Source: a virus. From it: a stretch of 41,679 bases of DNA. Of this stretch, positions 7,918-15,967 are shown in pieces (position 1 is the first letter of the stretch; the number at the start of each line of letters is the position of its first letter). The notes below the pieces were generated by a model, which did not search any database, had not been told where the DNA came from, and saw nothing but the letters and a program-made list of their open reading frames with translations. The translations under genes were made by a program, and so were the position numbers. The stretch lies in IMG/VR virus record IMGVR_UViG_3300037086_000245, positions 1-41,679 of that record, one strand, 5' to 3'.

Positions 7918-8261
7918 CAACGCCGAGTGAGCTAGATGGCCTCGACCCCGGAATCATTCGGGCCGTTCGTGTGCTGCGTCGTGCGGGAGTAGAAACCTAC
8001 GAATCATGCGAAGGCGGGCCTGGGCATTGCTACCCAGATCCCGCCGTTCGTTTCCTCGGACAAAGGTACGAGGGGTTTCGTGCGCTCAGCGCGGCTTTGC
8101 AGGGCAGCGTTGAGATCGGGCTGCGGCTCTACATGCTCCGACGGATTTGGACCATCGAAGACGGCGAGCCGACGGGCCCCACCTGGGAGCTTGTATGGCT
8201 GCGGCCGCGATCAGCCCAACCGGATGCAGTCGTCGCACCTGGAGAAGTTCCCAGTGCCTGA
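7914..8261 (+). CDS. conserved small phage protein
   Basis: This 115-residue protein begins with an ATG overlapping the methyltransferase stop (ATGA). It is compact, with a central Cys/His-containing segment (VETYESCEGGPGHCYPDP) followed by FRALSAALQ and a beta-rich end (GPTWELVWLRPR). I recognise the pattern as a recurrent phage protein but know no function for it. Its 3' end overlaps the convergent gene 8211-8381 by about 50 bp. Confidence 0.65.
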   Translation: MTTPSELDGLDPGIIRAVRVLRRAGVETYESCEGGPGHCYPDPAVRFLGQRYEGFRALSAALQGSVEIGLRLYMLRRIWTIEDGEPTGPTWELVWLRPRSAQPDAVVAPGEVPSA

Positions 8262-8381
8262 CCGCCAGTTCTCCCGCTTGATCTGCTTGCCAGTCGGGCA
8301 GTCGTCGTGATCGTGATGGACGTACCGCTGGCGCTGCATGTCCTCCGGCGAGATGGAGTGATACGCCGCGACCTTTGCCAT
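8211..8381 (-). CDS. 56-residue Cys/His-rich phage protein
   Basis: This short gene reads MAKVAAYHSISPEDM... and contains HHDHDDCPTGKQI, then NWRSGTGNFSRCDDC near the C-terminus. The spaced Cys/His residues suggest a zinc-bound mini-domain; the H..DC-K-I...RSGTG...C..C pattern recurs in small proteins of unrelated phages. A good ribosome binding site (GAGGTAA, 5 bases upstream of ATG 8381) supports the start. It overlaps the end of the 7914-8261 gene tail to tail. Its leader carries three hairpins (8394-8468). Function unknown. Confidence 0.6.
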   Translation of the reverse strand: MAKVAAYHSISPEDMQRQRYVHHDHDDCPTGKQIKRENWRSGTGNFSRCDDCIRLG

Positions 8382-8393
8382 TGCCGTTACCTC

Positions 8394-8481
8394 GCTTGCT
8401 ACAAGCCGGACGGGTTGGTCTCTTCGGGTTCCGCCTCTCGGAGACCATCCCGTCTCACCCTCACGGGTCGCCTCAATTCTA
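8394..8481 (-). promoter_or_regulatory. structured leader and promoter of the 56-residue gene
   Basis: On the minus strand a TAGAAT -10 box (8481-8476) is followed by three hairpins. ACCC-GTGA-GGGT (8468-8457) has a GNRA-type loop. A 14-bp stem with one A/A mismatch joins GACGGGATGGTCTC (8454-8441) to GAGACCAACCCGTC (8422-8409) around an 18-base loop. GCTTG-TAG-CAAGC (8406-8394) comes last, 12 bases before the start codon. This could be a regulatory leader; the plus-strand reading, as a leader of the terminase operon, is the alternative. Confidence 0.45.
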
Positions 8482-8509
8482 CCGCTGCGGCTACGCTCAA
8501 AACCCTTCT

Positions 8510-8531
8510 GAATCGAACAGGTGATCGATTC
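8510..8531. repeat. inverted repeat GAATCG/CGATTC upstream of the terminase operon
   Basis: Six-base arms (8510-8515 and 8526-8531) lie 10 bp apart in the otherwise empty stretch between the divergent small gene and the small terminase gene. The spacing of one to two helical turns would suit a dimeric regulator of late genes. Confidence 0.35.
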
Positions 8532-8631
8532 TTGGTCCCATCGTGGTCCGGCGAAGCCGCCGGTTCGCTACCCGATTTCGCAGTTGAGCCGGGCACCGAA
8601 TTCGCCGCCCGTTCCGTCGGGAGGCCGAGTC

Positions 8632-9123
8632 GTGGGTAGGCGCGGTCCGACCCCGACCCCGACCAAGGTGAAGATGCTCCGCGGCGAGACGCGCCCGAGC
8701 CGACTGAACCTTCACGAGCCGATGCCCTCGCCGGACATCCCGAAGATGCCGGCCGACATGGACGCCGAGGCGAAGGTCGTGTGGCGGCGTGTGCTCCGCG
8801 ACATGCGCCATACGGGCGTCATCCGGGCCGCCGACGCGGACATCCTGCGCTGCTATTGCGAGGCGGTCAGTCGCTACGCCCAGGCGGCGCGCCTCTATGC
8901 GCAATCGGGTCCCATCACCAAGCGCGACGGGAACCTCGTGAAGAACCCGCTCCACCAGGTCGCCCGTGACAACGCCGACGAGATCCGCCAGTTCGCCCGC
9001 GAACTCGGCCTCTCGCCCTCGGCACGGGTGGGCTTGCGGATCGAGCGCGAGCAGGCGATGAGCTCGCTCACCGCCGACATCGGCCTCCCGCCGAGGCTTC
9101 GGGTGGTCGCCGATGTGGGCTGA
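8632..9123 (+). CDS. terminase small subunit, P27 family
   Basis: This 163-residue protein has the typical opening of P27-like small terminases: GRRGPTPTPTKVKMLRGETR, then a PDIPKMPADMDAEAKVVWRR helix and the ADADILRCYCEAVSRYAQAA helix. It binds the packaging site and hands DNA to the large subunit, encoded 3 bp downstream. GTG 8632 is chosen because GGGAGG lies just upstream; the open frame to 8521 adds a non-conserved Pro/Ser-rich stretch. Confidence 0.88.
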   Translation: MGRRGPTPTPTKVKMLRGETRPSRLNLHEPMPSPDIPKMPADMDAEAKVVWRRVLRDMRHTGVIRAADADILRCYCEAVSRYAQAARLYAQSGPITKRDGNLVKNPLHQVARDNADEIRQFARELGLSPSARVGLRIEREQAMSSLTADIGLPPRLRVVADVG

Positions 9124-9126
9124 GCC

Positions 9127-10653
9127 GTGGTTCCTGATGCCCTCAGCGGCGGTCCGCATTTCGCTGCCTATTGCGAGCGATACGTGCGGCACACCAAGGG
9201 CCGATGGGCCGGTCGACCGCTCATCTACGAGGCCTGGCAGCGCGAGTTCTGGTGGGAGGCATTGGAGTTCGATCCGGCGACCGGCCTCCGCATCTACAAC
9301 GAGGTCGGCCTCGGGCTCCCGCGAAAGAACTCCAAGAGCACCATGGCTGCCGGTGCCGGGCTGTACATGCTCGACGCCGACGGCGAGTCCGAGCCTGAGG
9401 TCTACGTCGCCGCGGCGGCCCGCAACCAGGCCGGGATCGTCATGGGCCAGTCGATCAGCATGGTCCGCCGGTCCCCGCTCCTGCTCGATCGCCTCCGGCC
9501 TTACCGCTCGCTCCGGATCGAGTGCGCCCGCAACGGCGGGATCATGCGCTCGCTGTCCAGCGACGGCGCGCTCCAGCATGGCCTCAACCCCTCGGCCAAC
9601 ATCATCGACGAGCTGCACGCTCACAAGTCAGCCGAGCTGTACACCGCCCTCACGACCGGGACCGGCGCCCGCGAGCAGCCCTTCACCCTCTGGATCACGA
9701 CCGCTGGCGTCGCCGGTGAGGGCATCCTCGCCGACCTGTACGACTCGATGTTCTCCGGAACCGGCGAGCTCGAGGTCCGGGGCTCCCTGCTCATCTACCG
9801 GGACCGGGTCAACGGGACGCTCATCTACTGGTACGGCGCCCCGCGCGACGCGGACATCGAGGCCCCCGCCGTCTGGCTCGCCTGCAATCCCGCCTCCTGG
9901 CTGCAGGACGGCAAGTACCTCGGTCGTGAGTTCGCGAGGCTTCGGGCTCGGGGCGCACTCCTCGAATGGCGCCGCTACCACCTCAATCAGTTCGTCGGAT
10001 TCGAGGACACCTGGCTGCGCGAAGGCGCGTGGTCTGCGACGCGCGGCGACCTCCCGCTCAACGTCGCTCTGCCGATCGGGGTCGGCATCGACAAGAGCCC
10101 GGACGGCGAGCTTGGCGCGGTCGCGGTCGCGCAACGCCAGGGAGATCGCGTCGTGGTGAGATCGCAGGTGTTCGCCCCCGAGGCGGCCACGGGCATCGTG
10201 TCGGCCGAGGCGATGCGCGTCGCCCTCCGCACGCTCCGGACGACCTACCCACTGGCGCAGACCCGCGACGAGAAGACGAAGCGGGCGATCCCGGGACCCG
10301 CCTTCGCGTTCGACCGCGTGGCCTTCGGCGAGTCGGCCGAGATGCTCGTGCAGGACGGGCTGAACATGGTCGACGTGCCGATGACCGCGGCCGTGATGGG
10401 GCCGCCGTCGACCACGACATATGAACTCATCACAACGGGGCGTCTCGTCCACGCCGACGACCCGGTCCTCGCCGAACACGTCGCCAACACGACCGCAGTT
10501 CTGACCGACCGCGGCATGAAGGTCACCCGCTCCAAGCATGGCTCGACGCGCCCCAACGTGGCATGCGTCGCGCTCGTCCGCGCCGTCGCGATGGCCATGC
10601 AGGAAGCCCCGGTCGCGTTCGTGCGCACGCCCCGCAAGGCGGTCGGCTTCTGA
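9127..10653 (+). CDS. terminase large subunit
   Basis: This 508-residue packaging ATPase/nuclease has a Walker A GLPRKNSKST at about residues 63-72, the PRKN form typical of phage terminases, and a Walker B with catalytic Glu in NIIDELHAH (161-162 are D-E). A C-terminal RNase H-like nuclease domain includes VGIDKSPDGELGAVAVA and FAFDRVAFGESAEML with candidate metal-binding Asp residues. It starts at GTG 9127, 3 bp after the small subunit, and its stop overlaps the portal start (TGATG). It works at the portal vertex to fill the procapsid. Confidence 0.96.
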   Translation: MVPDALSGGPHFAAYCERYVRHTKGRWAGRPLIYEAWQREFWWEALEFDPATGLRIYNEVGLGLPRKNSKSTMAAGAGLYMLDADGESEPEVYVAAAARNQAGIVMGQSISMVRRSPLLLDRLRPYRSLRIECARNGGIMRSLSSDGALQHGLNPSANIIDELHAHKSAELYTALTTGTGAREQPFTLWITTAGVAGEGILADLYDSMFSGTGELEVRGSLLIYRDRVNGTLIYWYGAPRDADIEAPAVWLACNPASWLQDGKYLGREFARLRARGALLEWRRYHLNQFVGFEDTWLREGAWSATRGDLPLNVALPIGVGIDKSPDGELGAVAVAQRQGDRVVVRSQVFAPEAATGIVSAEAMRVALRTLRTTYPLAQTRDEKTKRAIPGPAFAFDRVAFGESAEMLVQDGLNMVDVPMTAAVMGPPSTTTYELITTGRLVHADDPVLAEHVANTTAVLTDRGMKVTRSKHGSTRPNVACVALVRAVAMAMQEAPVAFVRTPRKAVGF

Positions 10654-12170
10654 TGCTTGACCCGACTCAGGTTCGCCCGTTCCCCCCGGGAAGTCTCGAA
10701 TGGTGGCTCGCCCGTCTCGGCAAGCGCCTCGACGACCGCGCGCCGGCCATGAACCGATACGAGGACTACTACGCCGGGCGGCAACCGCTCGCGTTCGTGT
10801 CCGACACGTTCCGCGCGGCCTTCGGCGACCGGTTCCGCGAGTTCAGCTCCAACTTCATGAGCCTGGTCGTCGACGCCCATCGCGAGCGGCTACAGGTCCA
10901 GGGCATCCGGATCGGCGAGCACCGCGACGGCGACACCGACGCCTGGGACTGGTGGCAGCGCAACCGGCTCGATGCGGAATCCCAAACGGCGCACACGGAG
11001 GCGCTCGTCAAGGGCATCGCCTACGTGCTCGTCTGGCCCGATCCCGCCTCTGGGGAGCCCGAGACGACGATCGAGTCGCCGCTCCAGGTCGTGGTCGAGA
11101 CGGAGCCCGGCAAGAGCTGGAAGCGTCGGGCCGCCCTCAAGCGCTGGCTCGGCGACGACCGCCGCTACCACGCCGAGCTGTATCTGCCCGAGGGCATCTA
11201 CAAGTTCCGTTCGGCGCAGTCGGCAGCCGACTTTTCCGTCCCGTCCTGGAGTCAGGTCGCCCAGTGGCAGCGCGACGAGGGGACCGACGAACCCTGGCCG
11301 GTGCGCAACCCACTGCGCGTCGTGCCGATCGTCCCGATCGTCAACCGGACGCGGCTCATGGGTCGGACGCAGCTCGGCGTCCCGGCGCCCGACGACGGGC
11401 AGTCCGAGATCGCGATGGTGATAAGCAACCAGGACGCGATCAACAAGCTCCGCGCCGACACGATCAACGCGTCCGATCTCGCCGCGTTCCGCCAGCGCTG
11501 GCTGAAGAACTTCCAGGTCGAGATCGACGAGAAGACCGGGCAACCGATCGAGCCCTTCAAGGCCGCAGTAGACCGCCTCTGGATCCTCCCGCCGCCCGAT
11601 CCCGACGACCCGAACCCGCCCGATCCCGAGCTGGGTGAGTTCGAGCAGACCGACCTCGCCTCGATGATCGCCGCCATCTCCATGGAGGTCCAACACCTCG
11701 GCGCCATCAGCCGGACGCCCTACCACTACCTCCTGCCCCAGTCGGGCCAGCCGCCCTCGGGCGAATCCCTCAAGTCGGCCGAGACGGGCCTCGTCGCCAA
11801 GGTCCGCGACTCGCAGCTCTACAAGGGCGAGTCATGGGAGGAGGTCTTCCGTCTCAACTTCGCCTTCCGCGGCGACGCGCGCGCCGGCGATCTCGGGGCC
11901 GAGATCATCTGGAAGGACCCCGAGAGTCGGACGGAGGCCACCCACACCGACGCGATGTCGAAGTGGAAGGCCCTCAACATCCCCGACGAGATCATCTGGG
12001 AGGAGCTCGGCCTCTCGCCTCGGCAGATCGTCCGCATCCGCGAGCTGATCGCCGCAACCCCGCTCCCACCCGAGCCCCTGCCGCCTGACGCCGCGCCCAC
12101 CACGGTTCCGATGACGCCGGCCGTCCATTCAGTACGTGCGCAAGGAGGCACCGAGACCCACCATGTCTGA
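10653..12170 (+). CDS. portal protein, SPP1/Gp6-like family
   Basis: This 505-residue protein of the Phage_prot_Gp6-like portal group forms the dodecameric ring at one capsid vertex. Recognisable parts are the N-terminal helical start (WWLARLGKRLDDRAPAMNRY, YYAGRQPLAF), FSSNFMSLVVDAHRERLQVQ, the central beta-domain, and the long C-terminal helices around SAETGLVAKVRDSQLYKGES. Its ATG overlaps the terminase stop. The last residues overlap the scaffold gene by 8 bp. Confidence 0.92.
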   Translation: MLDPTQVRPFPPGSLEWWLARLGKRLDDRAPAMNRYEDYYAGRQPLAFVSDTFRAAFGDRFREFSSNFMSLVVDAHRERLQVQGIRIGEHRDGDTDAWDWWQRNRLDAESQTAHTEALVKGIAYVLVWPDPASGEPETTIESPLQVVVETEPGKSWKRRAALKRWLGDDRRYHAELYLPEGIYKFRSAQSAADFSVPSWSQVAQWQRDEGTDEPWPVRNPLRVVPIVPIVNRTRLMGRTQLGVPAPDDGQSEIAMVISNQDAINKLRADTINASDLAAFRQRWLKNFQVEIDEKTGQPIEPFKAAVDRLWILPPPDPDDPNPPDPELGEFEQTDLASMIAAISMEVQHLGAISRTPYHYLLPQSGQPPSGESLKSAETGLVAKVRDSQLYKGESWEEVFRLNFAFRGDARAGDLGAEIIWKDPESRTEATHTDAMSKWKALNIPDEIIWEELGLSPRQIVRIRELIAATPLPPEPLPPDAAPTTVPMTPAVHSVRAQGGTETHHV

Positions 12171-12750
12171 AGCGACACCCGCGGGCGCAACGCCCGTCGT
12201 GGCCGGCGCAACGCCGGCCCAGACTCCGCCGCCGACCGGCACGCCATCTGTCGCTCCGCTGCCCGCAACGGGCGAGCCCGAGATCGGAGACGCGGGCAAG
12301 CGAGCCATCGACGCCATGAAGGCCGAGCGCAATGCCGCCGACGCGCGAGCCAAAGCCGCCGAGCGCGAGCTCGAAACCCTGCGGACCGCGAGCCAGACGG
12401 ACCAGGAGAAGCTACTCAGCACGGCCAGGCGCGAAGCGGCGGCCGAGGAACGTGCCAAGTTCGAGACGATGCTCCGCCGCGCGGGCGTCCGATCGGAACT
12501 CCGGGCCAAGGGCCTGAGCGAGGCTCTCGCCGAGCTGGCCCTCAAAGATGACCGCTTCACCACCCTCAAGCTCGACGACGGAGGCCGCGTCACGGACGTG
12601 GATAAGGCTGTCGAGGCGTTCCTGAAGGACTTCCCTGAGATGGTCGCCCCGGCGGGCCCAGGGGGACCGACACGCGGCCCGCAGACGTCCCAACCGGAGC
12701 AGCCGAGAGATCTCGAGTCGGCCATCTCCGCGCATTACACGAAGCACTGA
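12163..12750 (+). CDS. capsid scaffolding protein
   Basis: This 195-residue protein has the build of a scaffold: a Pro/Thr/Ala-rich flexible start (about 45 residues), a long charged helix or coiled coil (KRAIDAMKAERNAADARAKA, AERELETLRTASQTDQEKLL) and a folded end (ERAKFETMLRRAGVRSELRA, then a VDKAVEAFLKDFPEM helix). Its position between portal and major capsid is the classical one. ATG 12163 lies inside the portal 3' end; AAGGAGG at 12142-12148 is 14 bases upstream, a long but usable spacing. Confidence 0.8.
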   Translation: MSEATPAGATPVVAGATPAQTPPPTGTPSVAPLPATGEPEIGDAGKRAIDAMKAERNAADARAKAAERELETLRTASQTDQEKLLSTARREAAAEERAKFETMLRRAGVRSELRAKGLSEALAELALKDDRFTTLKLDDGGRVTDVDKAVEAFLKDFPEMVAPAGPGGPTRGPQTSQPEQPRDLESAISAHYTKH

Positions 12751-12758
12751 AATGAACC

Positions 12759-12774
12759 GGCGGCGCTAGCCGCC
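12759..12774 (+). repeat. GC-rich hairpin between scaffold and capsid genes
   Basis: GGCGGC (12759-12764) pairs with GCCGCC (12769-12774) around GCTA. There is no T-run, so it is more likely an mRNA-stabilising or attenuating element in the 91-bp spacer before the highly expressed capsid gene than a full terminator. Confidence 0.4.
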
Positions 12775-12841
12775 ATCCCTCCGCCCGAGTGCGAGTGAAG
12801 GCGGAACGCGGGATGTCTCCCTACTCGCGGGAGCACCAAAT

Positions 12842-14125
12842 ATGCCAGTCACGCTTGCCCAGGCGTCGCTGAACGCGGCGACCGCCATCGACCACCAGAT
12901 CATCGACGAGTTTCGCAAGTCGTCGTTCATCCTCGACCGCCTCCCGTTCGACCAGTCGGTCAACCCGGCCGGCGGCGGATCCACGCTGGTCTACGGCTAC
13001 ACCCGCCAGGTGAGCCAGCGCGCCGCCGCGTTCCGCGCGATCAACGCGGAATACAGCCCGACCGAGGTCACCAAGGCGCAGTACACGGTCAACTTGCGGC
13101 CGCTCGGTGGCTCGTTCCAGATCGACCGCGTGCTGACCGGGATCGGTGCCGTGTCGGAGGTGTCGTTCCAGTTGACGCAGTTGGTCAAGGCGACCAAGGC
13201 GTACTTCTCGGACCAGGTCATCAACGGCAACGACTCCGTGACAACGGACGGCTTCGATGGCCTCAACCAGGCGCTCCAGGGGACCGCTACGGAGGTCGCC
13301 GGCCCGGTCCTCGACCTGACCGCGGTCAACACCCAGGCGCTCGCGATCGCCGCGGTCGCCCGGATCAACGCCTGGCTGGCGCTCATGGACGGCCGGCCCG
13401 ACGCGCTCCTGATGAACGGGACCGCCAAGGCTCTTCTCGGCATGGTCGCCGCGTTCTCCGGCCAGTTGCGCTCCGCCACCGACGCCTTCGGCGTCGAGCA
13501 GGAGACGTTCCGCGGGATCCCGCTCGTGGATCTCGGCGAGAAGGCCGGCGTGGCCGATCTCGTCATCCCGAACCGCGCAGCCGGGACCAATGAGGTCCAG
13601 ACGATCACCGCCTCCGGCACCTGGACGAGTGGCACGTTCACCCTGACGTTCCAGGGGCAGACGACCGCGCCGATCGCCTTCGGGGCCACCGCCGCGACGA
13701 TCGTCACCGCCCTAGAGGCGCTGTCCAACATCGACTCTGGCGATGTGTCGGCGACCGGCGCCGCGCCGATCGGGACCACGCCGCTCGTCGTCACCTTCGC
13801 CGGCCGCTACGCCGGCGTGGATGTCCCGCTCCTCTCGATCGATGCCTCGGGCATCGTCGGCGCAGGGCACGCGGCTGTTGTGGCCGAGACCACGCCCGGC
13901 GCGTACAGCGCAAACCCCGGCGGCCTCACCAGCATCTACGCGGTGCGGTTCGGCATGGACGGCTTCCACGGCGTTGCCGTTCCAGGCCAGCTGATCCAGA
14001 CCTGGCTCCCGGACTTCTCCACCGCGGGCGCAGTCAAGACCGGCGAGGTCGAGATGGGGCCGGTTGCCGTCGTGCTCAAGTCGAGCCGCGCGGCCGCCGT
14101 CCTGCGGAACGTCAAGGTGGCCTGA
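12842..14125 (+). CDS. major capsid protein with inserted Ig-like domain
   Basis: This 427-residue protein is the likely HK97-fold major capsid protein. Residues 1-240 and about 355-427 carry capsid-like sequence (LVYGYTRQVSQRAAAFRAIN, GGSFQIDRVLTGIGAVSEVS, ALLMNGTAKALLGMVAAFSG, FRGIPLVDLG, then IYAVRFGMDGFHGVAVPG). Residues about 250-353 form an Ig-like beta-sandwich module (VQTITASGTWTSGTFTLTFQ, then TAATIVTALEALSNI and PLVVTFAGRYAGVDVPLL), a type common in virion surfaces. It sits between the strand IPLVDLGEKAG and the C-terminal capsid strands, so it probably projects outwards. It is the first gene after the scaffold and ends by overlapping the next start (TGATG). Confidence 0.88.
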   Translation: MPVTLAQASLNAATAIDHQIIDEFRKSSFILDRLPFDQSVNPAGGGSTLVYGYTRQVSQRAAAFRAINAEYSPTEVTKAQYTVNLRPLGGSFQIDRVLTGIGAVSEVSFQLTQLVKATKAYFSDQVINGNDSVTTDGFDGLNQALQGTATEVAGPVLDLTAVNTQALAIAAVARINAWLALMDGRPDALLMNGTAKALLGMVAAFSGQLRSATDAFGVEQETFRGIPLVDLGEKAGVADLVIPNRAAGTNEVQTITASGTWTSGTFTLTFQGQTTAPIAFGATAATIVTALEALSNIDSGDVSATGAAPIGTTPLVVTFAGRYAGVDVPLLSIDASGIVGAGHAAVVAETTPGAYSANPGGLTSIYAVRFGMDGFHGVAVPGQLIQTWLPDFSTAGAVKTGEVEMGPVAVVLKSSRAAAVLRNVKVA

Positions 14126-14415
14126 TGGATGCTCGCGACGCGGGCGTGCCGATCCTCATCGGCACGCCGCTCCGCGACGCCGCGGTGGACCCGCAGCCGC
14201 AGGACTTCCTCCCGCCGACGAACGCCGGCGAGGCGGATCCTCACGGGCCGCTCGTCGTCGCGCCTGGCATCCACGGAGTCGGCCCCAAGCCGATCCGCGG
14301 GGGCCAGGTGTTCGTGGGCAACCCAGCCAAGCAGGATGACGCCGAGACGGCGCTCGCCGTGGAGGCGCTCGTCACGGAGCCTGAGCCGGCCCCTGCCAGG
14401 AGTGGGCGGAAGTAA
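14125..14415 (+). CDS. small Pro-rich head-region protein
   Basis: This 96-residue protein of unknown function has its start overlapping the capsid stop. It is rich in Pro, Gly and Ala (VDPQPQDFLPPTNAGEADPH, APGIHGVGPKPIRGGQVFVG), with a short helical Glu/Ala-rich tail. The position suggests a head decoration or head-completion role, but no family was recognised. Confidence 0.6.
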   Translation: MDARDAGVPILIGTPLRDAAVDPQPQDFLPPTNAGEADPHGPLVVAPGIHGVGPKPIRGGQVFVGNPAKQDDAETALAVEALVTEPEPAPARSGRK

Positions 14416-14417
14416 CC

Positions 14418-14990
14418 ATGCCGTCTCTCGTCGACATCGCTGCCGTTCGGGCGCTCGTGCGTTCGCGCCTCAGCGATGTCGACTTGCAGGCCGTCATCGA
14501 TCGCGAAGAGGCATGGCTCGCGGGTCGCGTTGGCCCCCTCACGGGCGAGCGCACCGACACGTTCATGCCAGGGATCGGTGACACGCCGCTCTACCTCCGG
14601 CGCCGGGCCGAGTCGGTGGTGCTCACCGACGACGGCCGGACGCTGGCAGCGAGCGAGTTCATCTTCACGCCCTCGACCGGGATGATCCGGCGCATCTGGA
14701 CCCCCAACCTCGCAGACCTGCCGTCCTGGCGCCAGGTCTACGTCGGCTGGCAGGGCATCGTGACCGCGACGTACACGCCGGCCGATGAGTCGGACTTGAA
14801 GATCGTCGTCATCGAGTTGGTGCGGCTCAGGGTCGGCGAGACGGGGTACGACTCCGAGACGATCGGCGACTACAGCTATACCCGCGGCGCCTCCGCTGGC
14901 CGCCTGAGCCGTGCTGGACTCGCTCGCAGCATCCTCGTGAAGCGGCCGGCCTACTCGCTGAGACTCCAGTCCAGCACGGAGCCCTCGTGA
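14418..14990 (+). CDS. head-tail connector (gp6/gp15-like adaptor)
   Basis: This 190-residue protein has the look of head-tail adaptors: an N-terminal helical pair (MPSLVDIAAVRALVRSRLSD, LQAVIDREEAWLAGRVG), a central beta region (LYLRRRAESVVLTDDGRTLA, MIRRIWTPNLADLPSWRQVY), and an ending WQGIVTATYTPADESDLKIV, then VIELVRLRVGETGYDSE. It would sit below the portal ring. Its 3' end overlaps the next gene (GTGA). Confidence 0.7.
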   Translation: MPSLVDIAAVRALVRSRLSDVDLQAVIDREEAWLAGRVGPLTGERTDTFMPGIGDTPLYLRRRAESVVLTDDGRTLAASEFIFTPSTGMIRRIWTPNLADLPSWRQVYVGWQGIVTATYTPADESDLKIVVIELVRLRVGETGYDSETIGDYSYTRGASAGRLSRAGLARSILVKRPAYSLRLQSSTEPS

Positions 14991-15376
14991 ACGCGGCATT
15001 CGACACGAACCACCGCTGGCTCGTGTGGTTCCAGCCGATCGTCGGCGATGCCCGGGTGGTGGGCGCGTTTGACGATCGCCCGATCGCCGAGGCCTGGGCC
15101 TCACAGAACGCCCGGCGGACGGTCCGCGAGCACATCGCATGGCTGCCGACGACGACGCTGCGCGTCCTCCGCGGCGACCTCCCCGTCCGGGTCTGCCAGA
15201 TGTATCCGCCGGAGGGAGAGATCCTCGTCTCCGGAAGCAAGCCGGCCGGCCGCGGCTTGGTCGTCGAAGTCGGCGCCAGCGAGTTCCTGGTAGCGGTCCC
15301 GGTCCTACCTCCGGGCGTCGGGGAGGGTCCGTCGCTCTGGGAGATCGGCCGCGCTTTCAGCGGGCCGGTGCAGTGA
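14987..15376 (+). CDS. conserved head-tail region protein, unknown function
   Basis: This 129-residue protein has a GTG start overlapping the connector stop and a stop overlapping the head-closure start (TGATG), so it is firmly embedded in the operon. The first 55 residues (HRWLVWFQPIVGDARVVGAF, AEAWASQNARRTVREHIAWL) look folded; the second half is Gly/Pro-rich with beta strands. No motif gives a function. Confidence 0.6.
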   Translation: MNAAFDTNHRWLVWFQPIVGDARVVGAFDDRPIAEAWASQNARRTVREHIAWLPTTTLRVLRGDLPVRVCQMYPPEGEILVSGSKPAGRGLVVEVGASEFLVAVPVLPPGVGEGPSLWEIGRAFSGPVQ

Positions 15377-15966
15377 TGAGCTTCGACGACCTGCTCATCC
15401 ACGAGCTCGTCATCTACCGGATGGCCGCGGCCACGTCCGGCGGTGTGGAGACGGTCGGCGGGGCGAACACCACCCTCACGGCGGACACGGCGGTCGGAGC
15501 GACGAGCATCGCCGTGGCGCTCGGGACGCACATCGCGGCCGGCCGGTTCCTGCGCATCGGCGACGTCGGCGAGACGGAGGTTGCCCTGGTGGCCGCCGGC
15601 TACGTCTCCGGGCTCACGGTGCCGACCGTCGAACCACTGTCGCTCCCCCACGACTCGGGCGACCAGGTGCGCGAATTGGATGACGCAGGCGCCGTGGTCC
15701 TCGACGACTACGGACAGCCCGTCTATGTGCCCGCGGTCCTCGCCACGGTGGACGGCAGGATCCGGCCGATCTCGGCCCGCGAGGTTCCGCTCGTCAGCCA
15801 GGCCGGCGCTGTCGTGTCCACGTACATCGGCGACCTCTACCCCGTGACCGGCCTGACGACGGCGTGCTGGATCGAGATGGGCGGCGAGCGATACGACATC
15901 AACTCGATGCCGGATGCGGCCGGCGCTGGGCACCACCTCATGCTCGGTCTGACGAAGGTGGCGTGA
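15376..15966 (+). CDS. head-closure protein with inserted beta module
   Basis: This 196-residue protein matches head-closure or stopper proteins in its outer parts: the N-terminal LLIHELVIYRMAAATSG and the C-terminal GRIRPISAREVPLVSQAG, then LYPVTGLTTACWIEMGGERY. Residues about 29-103 are an inserted module (TTLTADTAVGATSIAVALGT, FLRIGDVGETEVALVAAGYV, SGLTVP, HDSGDQVRELDD) that recurs in the major tail protein at 17163-17921. Usual family members are near 110 residues, which the insertion explains. Confidence 0.68.
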   Translation: MSFDDLLIHELVIYRMAAATSGGVETVGGANTTLTADTAVGATSIAVALGTHIAAGRFLRIGDVGETEVALVAAGYVSGLTVPTVEPLSLPHDSGDQVRELDDAGAVVLDDYGQPVYVPAVLATVDGRIRPISAREVPLVSQAGAVVSTYIGDLYPVTGLTTACWIEMGGERYDINSMPDAAGAGHHLMLGLTKVA

Positions 15967-15967
15967 C

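Noticed and set aside
8497-9624. Long minus-strand open frame opposite the terminase genes
   Set aside because: It is the mirror of well-supported terminase sequences; long antisense frames arise from the strong GC bias at third positions.
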